Source: Nereida sp. MMG025
GTDB lineage: Bacteria; Pseudomonadota; Alphaproteobacteria; Rhodobacterales; Rhodobacteraceae
Direction: 5' to 3'
Assembly (NCBI RefSeq): GCF_021654165.1
Contig: NZ_JAKFZN010000007.1
Span: 1-64,000, forward strand
DNA length: 64,000 nt
Every line of letters starts with the position of its first letter. Position 1 is the first letter of the stretch. Below the pieces are notes generated by a model. It ran no database searches. It saw only the letters and a program-made list of their open reading frames with translations, and was not told where the DNA came from. A program made the position numbers and the translations under genes. Shown piece after piece: positions 9,303 through 17,859 of the stretch.

Positions 9303-10331
9303 TTAGGCTGTTTTGGCCTCAGCCATCTTTTGCGTCCATGCCCAGTTGGTGCGGCACATCTCGAACAAATCGCGCTTTGCCTGAAACCCTAAAACATCTC
9401 TGGCCAAGGATGCGTCCGCACAATAGACCGCCACATCCCCCGCGCGGCGCGGCGCAATGCGAAACGGGATCTCAATGTCCGATACTGCTTCGTATGCCTT
9501 GATAACTTCCAGCACAGAATACCCCTGCCCCGTACCGATATTGACGACATGCCCTTGGCCCGTTGCATCAATCGCATCAAGCGATTGCACATGACCTTCG
9601 GCCAAATCCATCACGTGGATATAGTCACGCACACCTGTGCCGTCTGGCGTGTCATAGTCATCGCCGTAAACGACCAGTTCGGGCAACTCACCTGTCGCAA
9701 CACGGTCAATATACGGCAGAAGGTTCGCAGGAATACCCTTGGGGTTTTCACCGATCAAACCCGAACCATGCGCACCAATCGGATTGAAATAGCGCAACAC
9801 CCCGAACGACCAGCGATCATCTGCGGTGCCCACACGCTCAAGCATCTCTTCGCTGGCAACTTTGGTATAGCCGTAGGTGTTGACCGCATGACGCGTAGCT
9901 GTCTCGGGGATCGGGAACACCTCCTGATCGCCGTAGACCGTGGCCGATGATGAAAACACCAAATTGTAAACGCCAGCCGTATCCATTGCGCGCAATAACT
10001 CTACCAGACCGCTTAGGTTTGTATGCAGGTAACTCAATGGATCCGCTTCGCTTTCAGCCACAGATTTCTTGGCCGCAAAATGAATGACGCCAAAGAAATC
10101 ATGCGCCTCAAACACGGTTTTCAGGCAGGCCGCATCGGTGACATCCCCTTCGATGAACTCAAGATGTTCATCGCCGCAAATCTGGCAAATCGCGTCAAAA
10201 ACAGAGCGTTCGGAATTTGAAAGGTCATCCAGAATGACAGCGCGATATCCCGCTTCGACCAATGCAACAGCCGTATGCGAGCCGATGTACCCAAGCCCAC
10301 CTGTCAAAAGAATTGTATGCCTTGGCGTCAC
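9303..10331 (-). CDS. galE: UDP-glucose 4-epimerase
   Basis: 342 residues, standard for GalE, which interconverts UDP-glucose and UDP-galactose with bound NAD. The Rossmann motif TGGLGYIGSHT opens the protein; SSSATVYGD and the YGYTK catalytic tyrosine-lysine pair follow, with the substrate loop NPIGAHGSGLIGE. A GTG start at 10331 with GAGGG upstream avoids the overlap with the preceding export gene that an ATG at 10421 would cause. It lies 23 bp behind the Wza-like gene in the same direction, so its product probably feeds surface polysaccharide. The galactose catabolic operon lies elsewhere in the window. Confidence 0.93.
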   Translation of the reverse strand: MTPRHTILLTGGLGYIGSHTAVALVEAGYRAVILDDLSNSERSVFDAICQICGDEHLEFIEGDVTDAACLKTVFEAHDFFGVIHFAAKKSVAESEADPLSYLHTNLSGLVELLRAMDTAGVYNLVFSSSATVYGDQEVFPIPETATRHAVNTYGYTKVASEEMLERVGTADDRWSFGVLRYFNPIGAHGSGLIGENPKGIPANLLPYIDRVATGELPELVVYGDDYDTPDGTGVRDYIHVMDLAEGHVQSLDAIDATGQGHVVNIGTGQGYSVLEVIKAYEAVSDIEIPFRIAPRRAGDVAVYCADASLARDVLGFQAKRDLFEMCRTNWAWTQKMAEAKTA

Positions 10332-10354
10332 GACAGCGGCCCTCGTCAAGTCGG

Positions 10355-11704
10355 TTAATTTGTTGCGCGCACACCCGCATTGATCAAGCTTGGCGTGATT
10401 TGTTGCACAACACGGTTCCAACGCGTCACAGGCTGTTCCGCAATGAAGATGATGTCATTGGGACGAAGCTCCAAACGTGTCGCAAGGATCATGTTAACAG
10501 GGTTTTCCCCATCCAGATGCCATGCCGTCACGGCGCTAAAGGCCGAAGGATCAGGATTGCCGCGCAATACGTAAATCTGTGATGGGTTCGCCGTGCGGTT
10601 GTCAAAACCACCTGAAGCGAACAAGGCATCCGCCAACGTTGCTTGCTGGCCAAAGGGCATCTCAAAGCGCGATGGGTTCGCCACCTCACCCGTCAGATAG
10701 ACGTAGTCGACATCCACCGCGCCCAAATCCAGCCGTGCCTGAAAATTGCTACGCTGTTCTTGCAAAGCAGAGCGGCGCAAATTCACCTCGGTCTGAAGCG
10801 CGGTCAACCGATCGCGACGGGCCTGATTGCGAAGGCCGGTCAGCGTGATCTGTTGATCAAAATAGGCTTCGGCACGTTCAAGATCAAAAGACGTATCGAC
10901 AAAAACGCTATCGCCTGCAGCCAACTGCGTTTTCAAAAGATTGCGGTTGGAATACAAATCCTCAAGCGGGATTTGATAGAGCGTTCCGTCGCGGTAGATG
11001 CGGACACTCGCAAACTCAAGGTCGGGCGCATCAATCCCGCCAGCTGCCGCAATCGCTTCATCCAGCGTCAGGGGCGTCAGACGAATGGACACAACCGATG
11101 GTTTCGCAACCGCACCGCCAATGGAAACACGCTGCGAATTAAACTCGGCAATCTCGATGCTGAAGGTGGGATCAATCTGGCGTTCGACAAGACGCTCAAA
11201 GATGACCTCTTCGGCTTGCTGAAGCGTCAGCCCGTTCACCTCAATGCGCCCAACATCGGGGATCGCAATCGCACCGTCATCGCGCACCGTATATCCCTGA
11301 CGACGGTTTTGTGCAGCCAACAGTCCGCTCAGCTCTTCAACCGTTGTTCCCGACGAAGGCGTCGCCAGCAAGATCACATCGCCAACACCGATTTCATAGT
11401 TTCGCGCAGGCACCGGCGGCGGCACGCGCAGTTGAAGTGCCGCTCTTGGGGCAGGTTCGGTCAGCGCACCACGTGGCAAAGCACCAGCCCCAATGCCCGC
11501 ACCACCCGCGCCTGCATTTTGGAAAAACGCCGCCGGCAAAGTTTTGGGGCGATATGTTGACTGGTTGGCTTGCAGGACCGTTTCGCCAGACAAAGCAACG
11601 ATGCGCACAGGCACATCGGCGGAATCCGTTTTGACTTTGGGCGTCACATAGGCAGACCCACAAGCGCCCAACGCCAGCGCAAAAACAACAGATAAATACT
11701 TCAT
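10355..11704 (-). CDS. Wza/KpsD-type polysaccharide export outer-membrane lipoprotein
   Basis: 449 residues. The N-terminus is a lipoprotein signal with lipobox LALGAC (Cys near residue 15). The poly-export domain starts at NYEIGVGDVILLATP (near residue 104). SLBB-type beta-grasp repeats follow, for example VSIGGAVAKPSVVSIR and VYLTGEVANPSRFEMPFG. Near the C-terminus an amphipathic RWNRVVQQITPSLI resembles the outer-membrane helix of Wza. It would form the octameric export channel for capsule or exopolysaccharide. No Wzc-type kinase or polymerase is adjacent; only galE follows. It is somewhat longer than Wza (about 380) because of an Ala/Gly-rich linker near residues 60-75 and a helical insert. 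Confidence 0.87.
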   Translation of the reverse strand: MKYLSVVFALALGACGSAYVTPKVKTDSADVPVRIVALSGETVLQANQSTYRPKTLPAAFFQNAGAGGAGIGAGALPRGALTEPAPRAALQLRVPPPVPARNYEIGVGDVILLATPSSGTTVEELSGLLAAQNRRQGYTVRDDGAIAIPDVGRIEVNGLTLQQAEEVIFERLVERQIDPTFSIEIAEFNSQRVSIGGAVAKPSVVSIRLTPLTLDEAIAAAGGIDAPDLEFASVRIYRDGTLYQIPLEDLYSNRNLLKTQLAAGDSVFVDTSFDLERAEAYFDQQITLTGLRNQARRDRLTALQTEVNLRRSALQEQRSNFQARLDLGAVDVDYVYLTGEVANPSRFEMPFGQQATLADALFASGGFDNRTANPSQIYVLRGNPDPSAFSAVTAWHLDGENPVNMILATRLELRPNDIIFIAEQPVTRWNRVVQQITPSLINAGVRATN

Positions 11705-11804
11705 GCGACATCCCCGATCGTCTGCAGCACTGTTTTCAAATCAGGTGAGGATTCGCAAGGTGTTTGGCCTGACTAAAGCGGTTTTCAGCCTTAAAACGCG
11801 CAAA

Positions 11805-11831
11805 ATGCCCCTACATCTGGTGTAGGGGCAT
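11805..11831 (-). terminator. Rho-independent terminator after the subtilase gene
   Basis: A perfect 11-bp stem (ATGCCCCTACA with TGTAGGGGCAT) and a 5-base loop lie 24 bp past the protease stop on the minus strand. The stem is followed by TTTT, isolating the protease cassette from the Wza-like gene. Confidence 0.85.
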
Positions 11832-11854
11832 GTCACATTTCCAAGAATTAGGGA

Positions 11855-13657
11855 TCAGTAGGAATAAAACCCCTGTGGCCGGTAGACTGCACCTTGCGTC
11901 CCATAAGCGTGCTGCGCGGGATGCGGCGCATAATGCGAAAACGCCATATGCCCCCCAATTCTGGGCCCTGCGGATGCAGCAGCGAACTGCGCATGATCGC
12001 CATCGCCATCCTCTGCTGCGCGTCCTGCCTCAAAAGCGGCAAAGGCACCGTGCAGCGTCGGAAAGCCCGACCCGACCCGCTCTGCCGCCAAGGGCAGCGG
12101 GGCACTCAACGTGCGGATCATGTTAAACAAATGCGCCACCCGTGTTGCATCGCGCGGTGCGTTTTTGAAATCAGGGTGATGCGCCACCAGCAACGCAGCC
12201 ATACCGCAGACATGCGGGGTTGCCATCGAGGTACCGGATTGTGGGTCAAACTGCCCCCCCGGCACGGTCGAGATGATCCCCACGCCCGGACCCGCAACCG
12301 CAATCTCGGGGCCATGACAGGTAAAGCTTGGCGAAAACAGGCCATCACCTACAACCTGGCTTGGCTGCATCGTGGTGGCCTCCCATGTGTCATTGGGAAA
12401 GGTATTCATCTGGCCCAAGGCTGCGACCGCCAGAACCGACGGCGATTTGGCAGGGTATTGCACCTCATTGCCCGAATTCCCTGCTGCCACGATACATGCG
12501 ATGCCGTGTTGCACACATTCCTCGATCTGTTGCTCGACCACTTCACTGGCCTCGCCACCACCAAGCGACATGTTCACCACATCCACATTCAGTTCGATGC
12601 ATTTGGCCAACGCATCCAGCAATGACGAAAACTGCCCGCCGGGAAAGACCTTCATCACGATGATCTCTGCATCAGGGGCAAAACCACGAATGGCCGTGGT
12701 GCCATCGGTCTTGCCTGTGATGACCCCCGCACAATGCGAGCCGTGACCGATCACATCATCTTTCCACCCTTCGCCCGCCTGCCCATCGGGGGTGTCCTTC
12801 GTCATGTCGAACCCCTGCGCGATATGCGACAAGACAGGGTGGGTCGGATCAGCACCTGAATCGATGATCGCGATCTTGACACCTTTGCCCGTATATTCAT
12901 CTGGCAGCTTGTCCAACCCCATCAGCCGCTGTCCCCATCCATAAGCGGCATTCAAGGGAAACCCTGCGTGGGTATCGGCAATCGGCTTAAGCCGGATCAC
13001 ATTGATGCCCGTTGTCGACAGGTTCGGGCTATTGATGATGCGGTTCCAATGTCCTGCGGACGGGCGCACGAAAATCGACTTCACCTGATTTCCGCCCGGC
13101 AGTTCAAACAACTTCATGGTCAATTCACCGCGGCTGTTTGATCGCCCCTCCTGCGGAAAGCCCGCCGCCTCCATCGTTACACTGGCACCTGCGACAGGTT
13201 TGTCGCCCTCCCCGATGATGCGAATTTTCACGGTGCTTTCCTTCAGCCCCGCATTGCCCATATTCGTGCGTCCCATCAGCTGTTGCATCAGGTTCGAGGG
13301 TGCGACCGCCCCGTATTGAAGGTGGCTGTCCACCTCAACACTGACGCTTGGCCCCGCTGTTTGGGCCAGAATAGCCGCCGCTTCGATATCCATACGGTAT
13401 TTCAAAACATCCGTCGCTTCGTCATGGGTGCTGAGCGTTTTGTTGATCTTGCGCCGGATCACGCGTTCGGGCGTCACCCCGAACTGGCTTTCCAAAATAC
13501 GCACCGCACTGGCCATTGTACTGGCATTCATCGGCTGGATGCCCGCACGTTTTGCCGCAAGACTGCGGCGCGGACCAACCAGAATATCAATCTTTTCCGA
13601 GGTCTCATAAATCGCGTCTTGTGACGCGCCATTTGTATTTGATCCATTCTCTGGCAT
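11855..13657 (-). CDS. Subtilisin-like S8 serine protease with propeptide-like and beta-sandwich N-terminal regions
   Basis: 600 residues. The catalytic triad is complete: D266 in IAIIDSGAD, H305 in GHGSHCAGV and S477 in SGTSMATPH, with oxyanion N394 in AAGNSGN. Residues about 22-115 end in KYRMDIEAAAILAQ then SVSVEVDSHL, which looks like an inhibitor-type propeptide. Residues about 141-225 (KPVAGASVTMEAAG, SNSRGELTMKLF) resemble a carboxypeptidase-regulatory or Big-like beta-sandwich. There is no signal peptide. The tail (about 545-600) is low complexity and ends VYRPQGFYSY, similar to the YAPQG motif in the repeat protein of the same cassette. AGGGAG precedes the start. It is the last of three co-directional genes and ends at a strong terminator. 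Likely role (inference): maturation of the repeat protein. Confidence 0.9.
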   Translation of the reverse strand: MPENGSNTNGASQDAIYETSEKIDILVGPRRSLAAKRAGIQPMNASTMASAVRILESQFGVTPERVIRRKINKTLSTHDEATDVLKYRMDIEAAAILAQTAGPSVSVEVDSHLQYGAVAPSNLMQQLMGRTNMGNAGLKESTVKIRIIGEGDKPVAGASVTMEAAGFPQEGRSNSRGELTMKLFELPGGNQVKSIFVRPSAGHWNRIINSPNLSTTGINVIRLKPIADTHAGFPLNAAYGWGQRLMGLDKLPDEYTGKGVKIAIIDSGADPTHPVLSHIAQGFDMTKDTPDGQAGEGWKDDVIGHGSHCAGVITGKTDGTTAIRGFAPDAEIIVMKVFPGGQFSSLLDALAKCIELNVDVVNMSLGGGEASEVVEQQIEECVQHGIACIVAAGNSGNEVQYPAKSPSVLAVAALGQMNTFPNDTWEATTMQPSQVVGDGLFSPSFTCHGPEIAVAGPGVGIISTVPGGQFDPQSGTSMATPHVCGMAALLVAHHPDFKNAPRDATRVAHLFNMIRTLSAPLPLAAERVGSGFPTLHGAFAAFEAGRAAEDGDGDHAQFAAASAGPRIGGHMAFSHYAPHPAQHAYGTQGAVYRPQGFYSY

Positions 13658-13703
13658 CGTAATAACTCCCTAAAAATAAATGTCTTTTTGAAAAATGCTT
13701 TGG

Positions 13704-14030
13704 TTAAATTTCGTTCACTTCATCGTCTTCGCTAAAGCGGATAGCTTCGTCAGATCCCGAAGGTTCGACCCTGTCGCCCTCAAAGGGACCAGGCGGCGCA
13801 ATCGCCGTCAGCTTTTTGTCCTCTTCGAAAATCAAGGCGCGTTCAAAGCTGTCGGCAAAGGACTGAACCACTGATCGTGGCCCCGTCAACGTGGCCATCA
13901 AATCGTTCCGTTTTTGCACCGTAATCTCAGGGTGATGGGTGGCCGAGGCGATCAACGCGTCCAGCTCATCGCGCACAGACACCACAGAACCATCTCGCAT
14001 GGCGATCAGTGTCATCATCGGTTCGGACAT
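13704..14030 (-). CDS. Small acidic protein between protease and repeat protein; possible trans-acting propeptide or inhibitor
   Basis: 108 residues, no signal peptide, no family I can name. The N-terminus MSEPMMTLIAMRDGSVVSVR is followed by a helix-rich stretch, then ITVQKRNDLMATLTGPRSVV and ALIFEEDKKLTAI, then an acidic tail (FSEDDEVNEI). The strand-helix-strand pattern, with the LMATLTG and ALIFEEDKKL segments, is reminiscent of the second half of I9-type subtilisin propeptides (strand, helix, then a V-x-x-E-E-D-like strand). It sits 46 bp upstream of the protease and 71 bp downstream of the repeat gene, all in one direction. A chaperone, inhibitor or substrate-carrier role is inference. 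The start was set at 14030, where GGAAAGGA precedes. Confidence 0.65.
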   Translation of the reverse strand: MSEPMMTLIAMRDGSVVSVRDELDALIASATHHPEITVQKRNDLMATLTGPRSVVQSFADSFERALIFEEDKKLTAIAPPGPFEGDRVEPSGSDEAIRFSEDDEVNEI

Positions 14031-14101
14031 AATATTTTCCTTTCCTGACTGGGACATTCGAGATGTCGGGGCGATCATCAGACCGCCCCGCACCAGATCA
14101 A

Positions 14102-15133
14102 TTAGTGATAAACGATCTGTTCGTTTTGCGGCTCGACCATCGGTTGCCCGTAGACAGGCTGGCCATAAACGGGCTGGCCATAGGCATTGAACGGCAGCAA
14201 TGCGCCCAAACCGCCGCCAATCGCGCGGCCAAGGTTCTTATTGCCAAGGCGCTTGCCGATCCATCCGCCAACGGCCCCGCCAGCAAGCCCACCCAGAACA
14301 CCTTGGGGCGCAAAACCCACAGGCTGTTCTTGATAGACAGGCTGCATGGGGTAACCGCCAGGCCCTGCTTGGAAGGGCAGCATATCAGCCAACCCGCCAA
14401 CGGTGCTGATCGCACGACCCCAGTTTCCACCGACATGATTGCCGACAACAGGTGCTACATCCGCAATGAAATCACCCCAACGCCCTTGCGGCGCGAACTG
14501 TGGCTGCCCCATTTCAGGACCAGCTTGGAACGGCAGGAAGCTGCCTGCCAAACCGCCCACAGCACTGCCCAGATCGCGGTGACCGAAATGACCACCGATG
14601 GCACCGCCCGCAATGCTGCCCAAGGCAGAGCCAAACACACCTTGGGGCGCATAGCCCACAGGCTCTTGATAGATCGGCTCTTGGTAAACGGGATCGGCAT
14701 AAACACTTGGCCCCGCCTGGAACGGCAAAAGGTTGCCCAATGCGCCGCCAACGGCCTGCCCCGCACCGCGATTGCCCAGTTTGTTACCCACAAAGCCGCC
14801 AACACTGCGACCCAACCAACGTCCAATGGCACCTTGGGGCGCGTAGGCCATAGGCTCGGCATAGACCGGCTCTTGCATGACAGGGGCTTGAACATATCCG
14901 CCCGGTCCTGCCTGAAATGGAAGCCAGTTGCCAACAGCACGTGTGCCAGCAGTGACCGCACCACCGATAACCGGCGCCATGAACCGTGTGGCCTGATGAC
15001 CATTCGCAACGGCTGTCGCGATGCCACCCGCAATCGGCGCAACCGCAGCAAGGCCATCGCCAAACGCACCCTGAGGTGCGAACTGACCTGCGTAAGGATC
15101 AACAGGAACCATATGATTTGGATTGTAGTACAT
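14102..15133 (-). CDS. Five-module glycine-zipper repeat protein
   Basis: 343 residues, unrecognised as a named family. It has no signal peptide and begins MYYNPNHMVPVDPYAGQFAP. Five modules each open with APQG (residues 19, 98, 162, 214, 275) and close with LPFQAGP (71, 136, 200, 252) or LPFNAYG (313). In the last four modules the two motifs are exactly 38 residues apart; in the first, 52. Between them lie GxxxG-rich hydrophobic helices such as ALGSIAGGAIGGHFG and SAVGGLAGSFL, like glycine-zipper hairpins. Modules are joined by Tyr/Pro/Glu linkers (PVYQEPIYQEPVG). It ends with GQPVYGQPVYGQP. AGGGAG precedes the ATG. As first gene of the cassette with a protease, it may be a polyprotein or membrane-active or self-assembling substrate (inference). 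Confidence 0.8.
   Translation of the reverse strand: MYYNPNHMVPVDPYAGQFAPQGAFGDGLAAVAPIAGGIATAVANGHQATRFMAPVIGGAVTAGTRAVGNWLPFQAGPGGYVQAPVMQEPVYAEPMAYAPQGAIGRWLGRSVGGFVGNKLGNRGAGQAVGGALGNLLPFQAGPSVYADPVYQEPIYQEPVGYAPQGVFGSALGSIAGGAIGGHFGHRDLGSAVGGLAGSFLPFQAGPEMGQPQFAPQGRWGDFIADVAPVVGNHVGGNWGRAISTVGGLADMLPFQAGPGGYPMQPVYQEQPVGFAPQGVLGGLAGGAVGGWIGKRLGNKNLGRAIGGGLGALLPFNAYGQPVYGQPVYGQPMVEPQNEQIVYH
14177..15079 (-). repeat. Five tandem coding repeats (APQG ... LPFQAGP modules)
   Basis: Residues 19-319 of the repeat protein. Module spans run from APQG to LPFQ/LPFN. The helix part is conserved mainly at glycines and small residues, while the flanking APQG and LPFQAGP motifs are nearly invariant. 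This argues for selection on the protein rather than recent DNA duplication. Confidence 0.85.
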
Positions 15134-15341
15134 GAGAAAAAACTCCCTAAAAATTGGTTTTCAAAAACGTCTGTTTGCTGAAAATTCAGCTGTCGAATGA
15201 GCCGAAAAATAATGGCTCGGGGTGCCAGTGAAATTGCTGGAAAATTCAGCACCTGACACAGACAGGAAACACTGCGTTTACGATTCGGCGCAAGGTATGG
15301 AATCACTGACCTGCGCAACCAGAGGGGCACCACCCAAAGAA

Positions 15342-15377
15342 AAAGGCGCGCAATCAATGCCTTGACCACGCGCCTTT
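15342..15377 (-). terminator. Rho-independent terminator after mmsA
   Basis: A 9-bp perfect inverted repeat, AAAGGCGCG and CGCGCCTTT, with an 18-base loop. On the minus strand it follows the mmsA stop and runs into TTTTTCTTT. The remainder of 15134-15402 holds nothing else I can recognise beyond the repeat-gene leader. Confidence 0.7.
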
Positions 15378-15402
15378 ACTAGAAATTTCTTTGCGGGTTA
15401 GC

Positions 15403-16902
15403 TCATTCCATCACAGGAATGCTAAACTCACCGCCCTCTTTGATGCCCGATGGCCAACGTGCTGTGACCGTTTTTGTGCGTGTGTAGAACTTGAACGCGT
15501 CAGGCCCATGCTGGTTCAGATCGCCAAAGACCGACTTCTTCCAACCACCAAACGTATGATAGGCCAGCGGCACGGGGATGGGCACATTGATGCCCACCAT
15601 CCCGATGTTGATGCGGTTGGCAAAATCACGCGCCGCATCGCCGTCACGGGTAAAAATCGCCGTGCCGTTGCCATACTCGTGATCCATCGCAAGGCTGACC
15701 GCCTCCTCATAGGATTGCGCCCGCACCGTGGACAGCACAGGACCGAAAATCTCGTGCTTGTAGATGTCCATATCCTTGGTGACATTGTCGAACAGATGCG
15801 CGCCCACGAAAAAGCCGTCCTCATACCCCTGAAGGCTGAAGTTGCGCCCATCGACCACCAGCTTGGCCCCTTGATCGATGCCTGTTTGGACAAGCCGCTC
15901 GATATTGGCCTTGGCCGCAGCCGTTACAACAGGGCCGTAGTCCACGTCATTGCCGCTGGTATAGGGGCCGACCTTCAGCGCCTCGATCCGCGGCACCAGC
16001 TTTTCAATCAATCGGTCCGCGGTTTCGTCGCCCACAGGCACGGCCACCGAAATCGCCATGCACCGTTCGCCAGCAGCCCCATATCCCGCACCCACCAGCG
16101 CATCGGCCGCTTGGTCCATATCGGCGTCAGGCATGATAATCATATGGTTCTTGGCACCGCCAAAACACTGCACGCGTTTGCCGTTGGCGCACCCCGTGGC
16201 ATAGATGTATTCGGCAATCGGCGTGGATCCGACAAAGCCCACCGACTGAATCACATCGTTGTGCAGGATCGCATCCACCGCTTCCTTGTCGCCGTTCACA
16301 ACCTGCAAGATCCCCTTGGGCAGCCCTGCCTCTTCCATCAATTCAGCCAGCATCAGCGGCACCGATGGATCGCGCTCGCTTGGTTTGAGAATAAACGCAT
16401 TGCCACAGGCGACCGCAGGCGCAAACATCCACATCGGGATCATCGCAGGGAAGTTGAACGGCGTAATCCCCGCCGTCACCCCCAAAGCCTGCCGCATGGA
16501 ATACATATCAATGCCAGGCCCTGCGCTGTCGGTGTATTCCCCTTTCAGCATTTGCGGCGCACCAATGCAGTATTCCACCACTTCCAGCCCACGCTGCACA
16601 TCGCCCGCCGCATCAGGCAGGGTTTTGCCATGCTCGCGGCTCAGCGCTTCGGCCAACTTGTCCATATCGCGGTTCAGAAGGCCCACGAATTTCATCAAAA
16701 CACGTGCACGGCGCTGCGGGTTTGTCGCGGCCCACGCGGGCTGCGCCTTGGCGGCAATCTCGACCGCATGGGCCATCTCTTCTGTGCTGGCCAGCGGGCA
16801 TTTCGCCTGTACCTCGCCCGTCGCAGGATTGTAGACATCGGCAAAGCGCCCCGACGTGCCTTTGACATGTTCGCCGTTAATGTAATGGGTCAATTCTTGC
16901 AT
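15403..16902 (-). CDS. mmsA: Methylmalonate-semialdehyde dehydrogenase (CoA-acylating)
   Basis: 499 residues, the normal MmsA length. It converts methylmalonate semialdehyde (valine and thymine catabolism) and malonate semialdehyde to propionyl-CoA or acetyl-CoA with NAD. Aldehyde dehydrogenase features are the cofactor region ITPFNFPAMIPMWMFAPA, GFVGSTPIAEYIY, and the catalytic cysteine in GAAGERCMAIS. The family C-terminal INVPIPVPLAYHTFGGWK is present. AAAGGAG precedes the ATG at 16902; a longer frame to 17199 has no such support. It is divergent from a LysR regulator, and mmsB lies beyond it, so the three form a valine-degradation locus. Confidence 0.93.
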   Translation of the reverse strand: MQELTHYINGEHVKGTSGRFADVYNPATGEVQAKCPLASTEEMAHAVEIAAKAQPAWAATNPQRRARVLMKFVGLLNRDMDKLAEALSREHGKTLPDAAGDVQRGLEVVEYCIGAPQMLKGEYTDSAGPGIDMYSMRQALGVTAGITPFNFPAMIPMWMFAPAVACGNAFILKPSERDPSVPLMLAELMEEAGLPKGILQVVNGDKEAVDAILHNDVIQSVGFVGSTPIAEYIYATGCANGKRVQCFGGAKNHMIIMPDADMDQAADALVGAGYGAAGERCMAISVAVPVGDETADRLIEKLVPRIEALKVGPYTSGNDVDYGPVVTAAAKANIERLVQTGIDQGAKLVVDGRNFSLQGYEDGFFVGAHLFDNVTKDMDIYKHEIFGPVLSTVRAQSYEEAVSLAMDHEYGNGTAIFTRDGDAARDFANRINIGMVGINVPIPVPLAYHTFGGWKKSVFGDLNQHGPDAFKFYTRTKTVTARWPSGIKEGGEFSIPVME

Positions 16903-16974
16903 GAGTTGGTCTCCTTTTGACATGATCCTATCTTTGCGATTACTCATGTAGTAGGTGAAATTTTCGATCATTAT

Positions 16975-16990
16975 TTTGCAAAAATGCAAA
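16975..16990. promoter_or_regulatory. Palindrome in the mmsA-lysR divergent promoter region
   Basis: TTTGCA-N4-TGCAAA is a 16-bp inverted repeat just upstream of the preferred LysR start (16999). It overlaps an earlier ATG at 16984. It fits a regulator binding site in a divergent promoter region; which protein binds is not shown. Confidence 0.4.
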
Positions 16991-16998
16991 GCCAAACC

Positions 16999-17859
16999 AT
17001 GAACCCTGACGACCTGATCATCTTTCTTGCTGTGGCACGCACAGGCAGCATTTCCGCCGCTGCTGTCAGCGTGGGCAAAGATCCCGCGACCGTAGGACGG
17101 CGCATCCAGCGCCTCGAAGATGTGCTTGGCACTTCGCTGTTTTCGAAATCCCCGCGCGGTTATGTTTTGACCGATGATGGCAACGCGCTCAGTGGGCATG
17201 CCGCCAAGATGGAAAACGTACTAACCGAGATTTCCAGCGATTTTCTGAACGAAGACACCTCTCTGACAGGGCGCATTCGCATCGGTGCACCAGATGGCTG
17301 CGCGACCTTCCTTTTGCCTGATATCCTCGCACAGATCAGTGCGGCGCATCCCGAACTGGTTATCGAAGTCGTCTCGGCTTCGCGCGATTTCGATGTGTTG
17401 AACCGCGACGTCGATCTGGCGATTTCCGTGACCCCGTCGAAATCCAAGGCGCTGCTGTCGGAACCGCTGGCAGACTATCACCTTCAATTCGCCGCTGCGC
17501 ACAAATTGGTCGATCGCGTTGGGCAAGACGCGCTCAAGGATCAACCGCTGATCAGCTATATCCCCGAACTTCTGATGGATCCCGAACTGGACATGCCTGC
17601 GCATTTTCGCACCCGCGCACCCAAGCTGCGTTCCAACTCGGTGCTGGTGCAGTGGGAATGGATCAAGCACGGACACGGCATCGGCATGGTGCATGATTTT
17701 GCCCTGCGCGATCAAAGCGCGGTCACCCGCATTTTCCCCGAATTTTCCGTGCCGCGCCAATATTTCCTGAACCTGCGCAAAGACGAAATGGCGTTTCGGC
17801 GTATGGCGACACTTGCAACCTTGCTGCGCCGCCAATTCGCCCAAGCCCTATCCGCGTGA
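16999..17859 (+). CDS. LysR-family transcriptional regulator, probable regulator of mmsA
   Basis: About 286 residues, typical of LysR regulators. The N-terminal winged helix-turn-helix is clear: MNPDDLIIFLAVARTGSISA with RRIQRLEDVLGTSLFSKSPRG. The effector-binding half (residues about 85-280) contains RIRIGAPDGCATFLLPDILA. The start at 16999 was preferred because LysR proteins usually begin a few residues before the DLxxFLAVA helix; an ATG five codons upstream (16984) is possible and lies inside a palindrome. It is divergent from mmsA, which it probably controls. Its 3' end overlaps the convergent mmsB by 12 bp. Confidence 0.88.
   Translation: MNPDDLIIFLAVARTGSISAAAVSVGKDPATVGRRIQRLEDVLGTSLFSKSPRGYVLTDDGNALSGHAAKMENVLTEISSDFLNEDTSLTGRIRIGAPDGCATFLLPDILAQISAAHPELVIEVVSASRDFDVLNRDVDLAISVTPSKSKALLSEPLADYHLQFAAAHKLVDRVGQDALKDQPLISYIPELLMDPELDMPAHFRTRAPKLRSNSVLVQWEWIKHGHGIGMVHDFALRDQSAVTRIFPEFSVPRQYFLNLRKDEMAFRRMATLATLLRRQFAQALSA

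Noticed and set aside
14177-15079. Repeats as a CRISPR array or recent DNA tandem duplication
   Set aside because: The periodicity is at the protein level with diverged codons and variable spacing; there are no short identical DNA repeats with unique spacers and no cas genes.
15391-16920. 509-codon plus-strand open frame over mmsA
   Set aside because: It is antisense to a textbook MmsA, its composition is His/Arg rich as expected for the shadow of a GC-rich gene, and it has no domain or ribosome-binding site.
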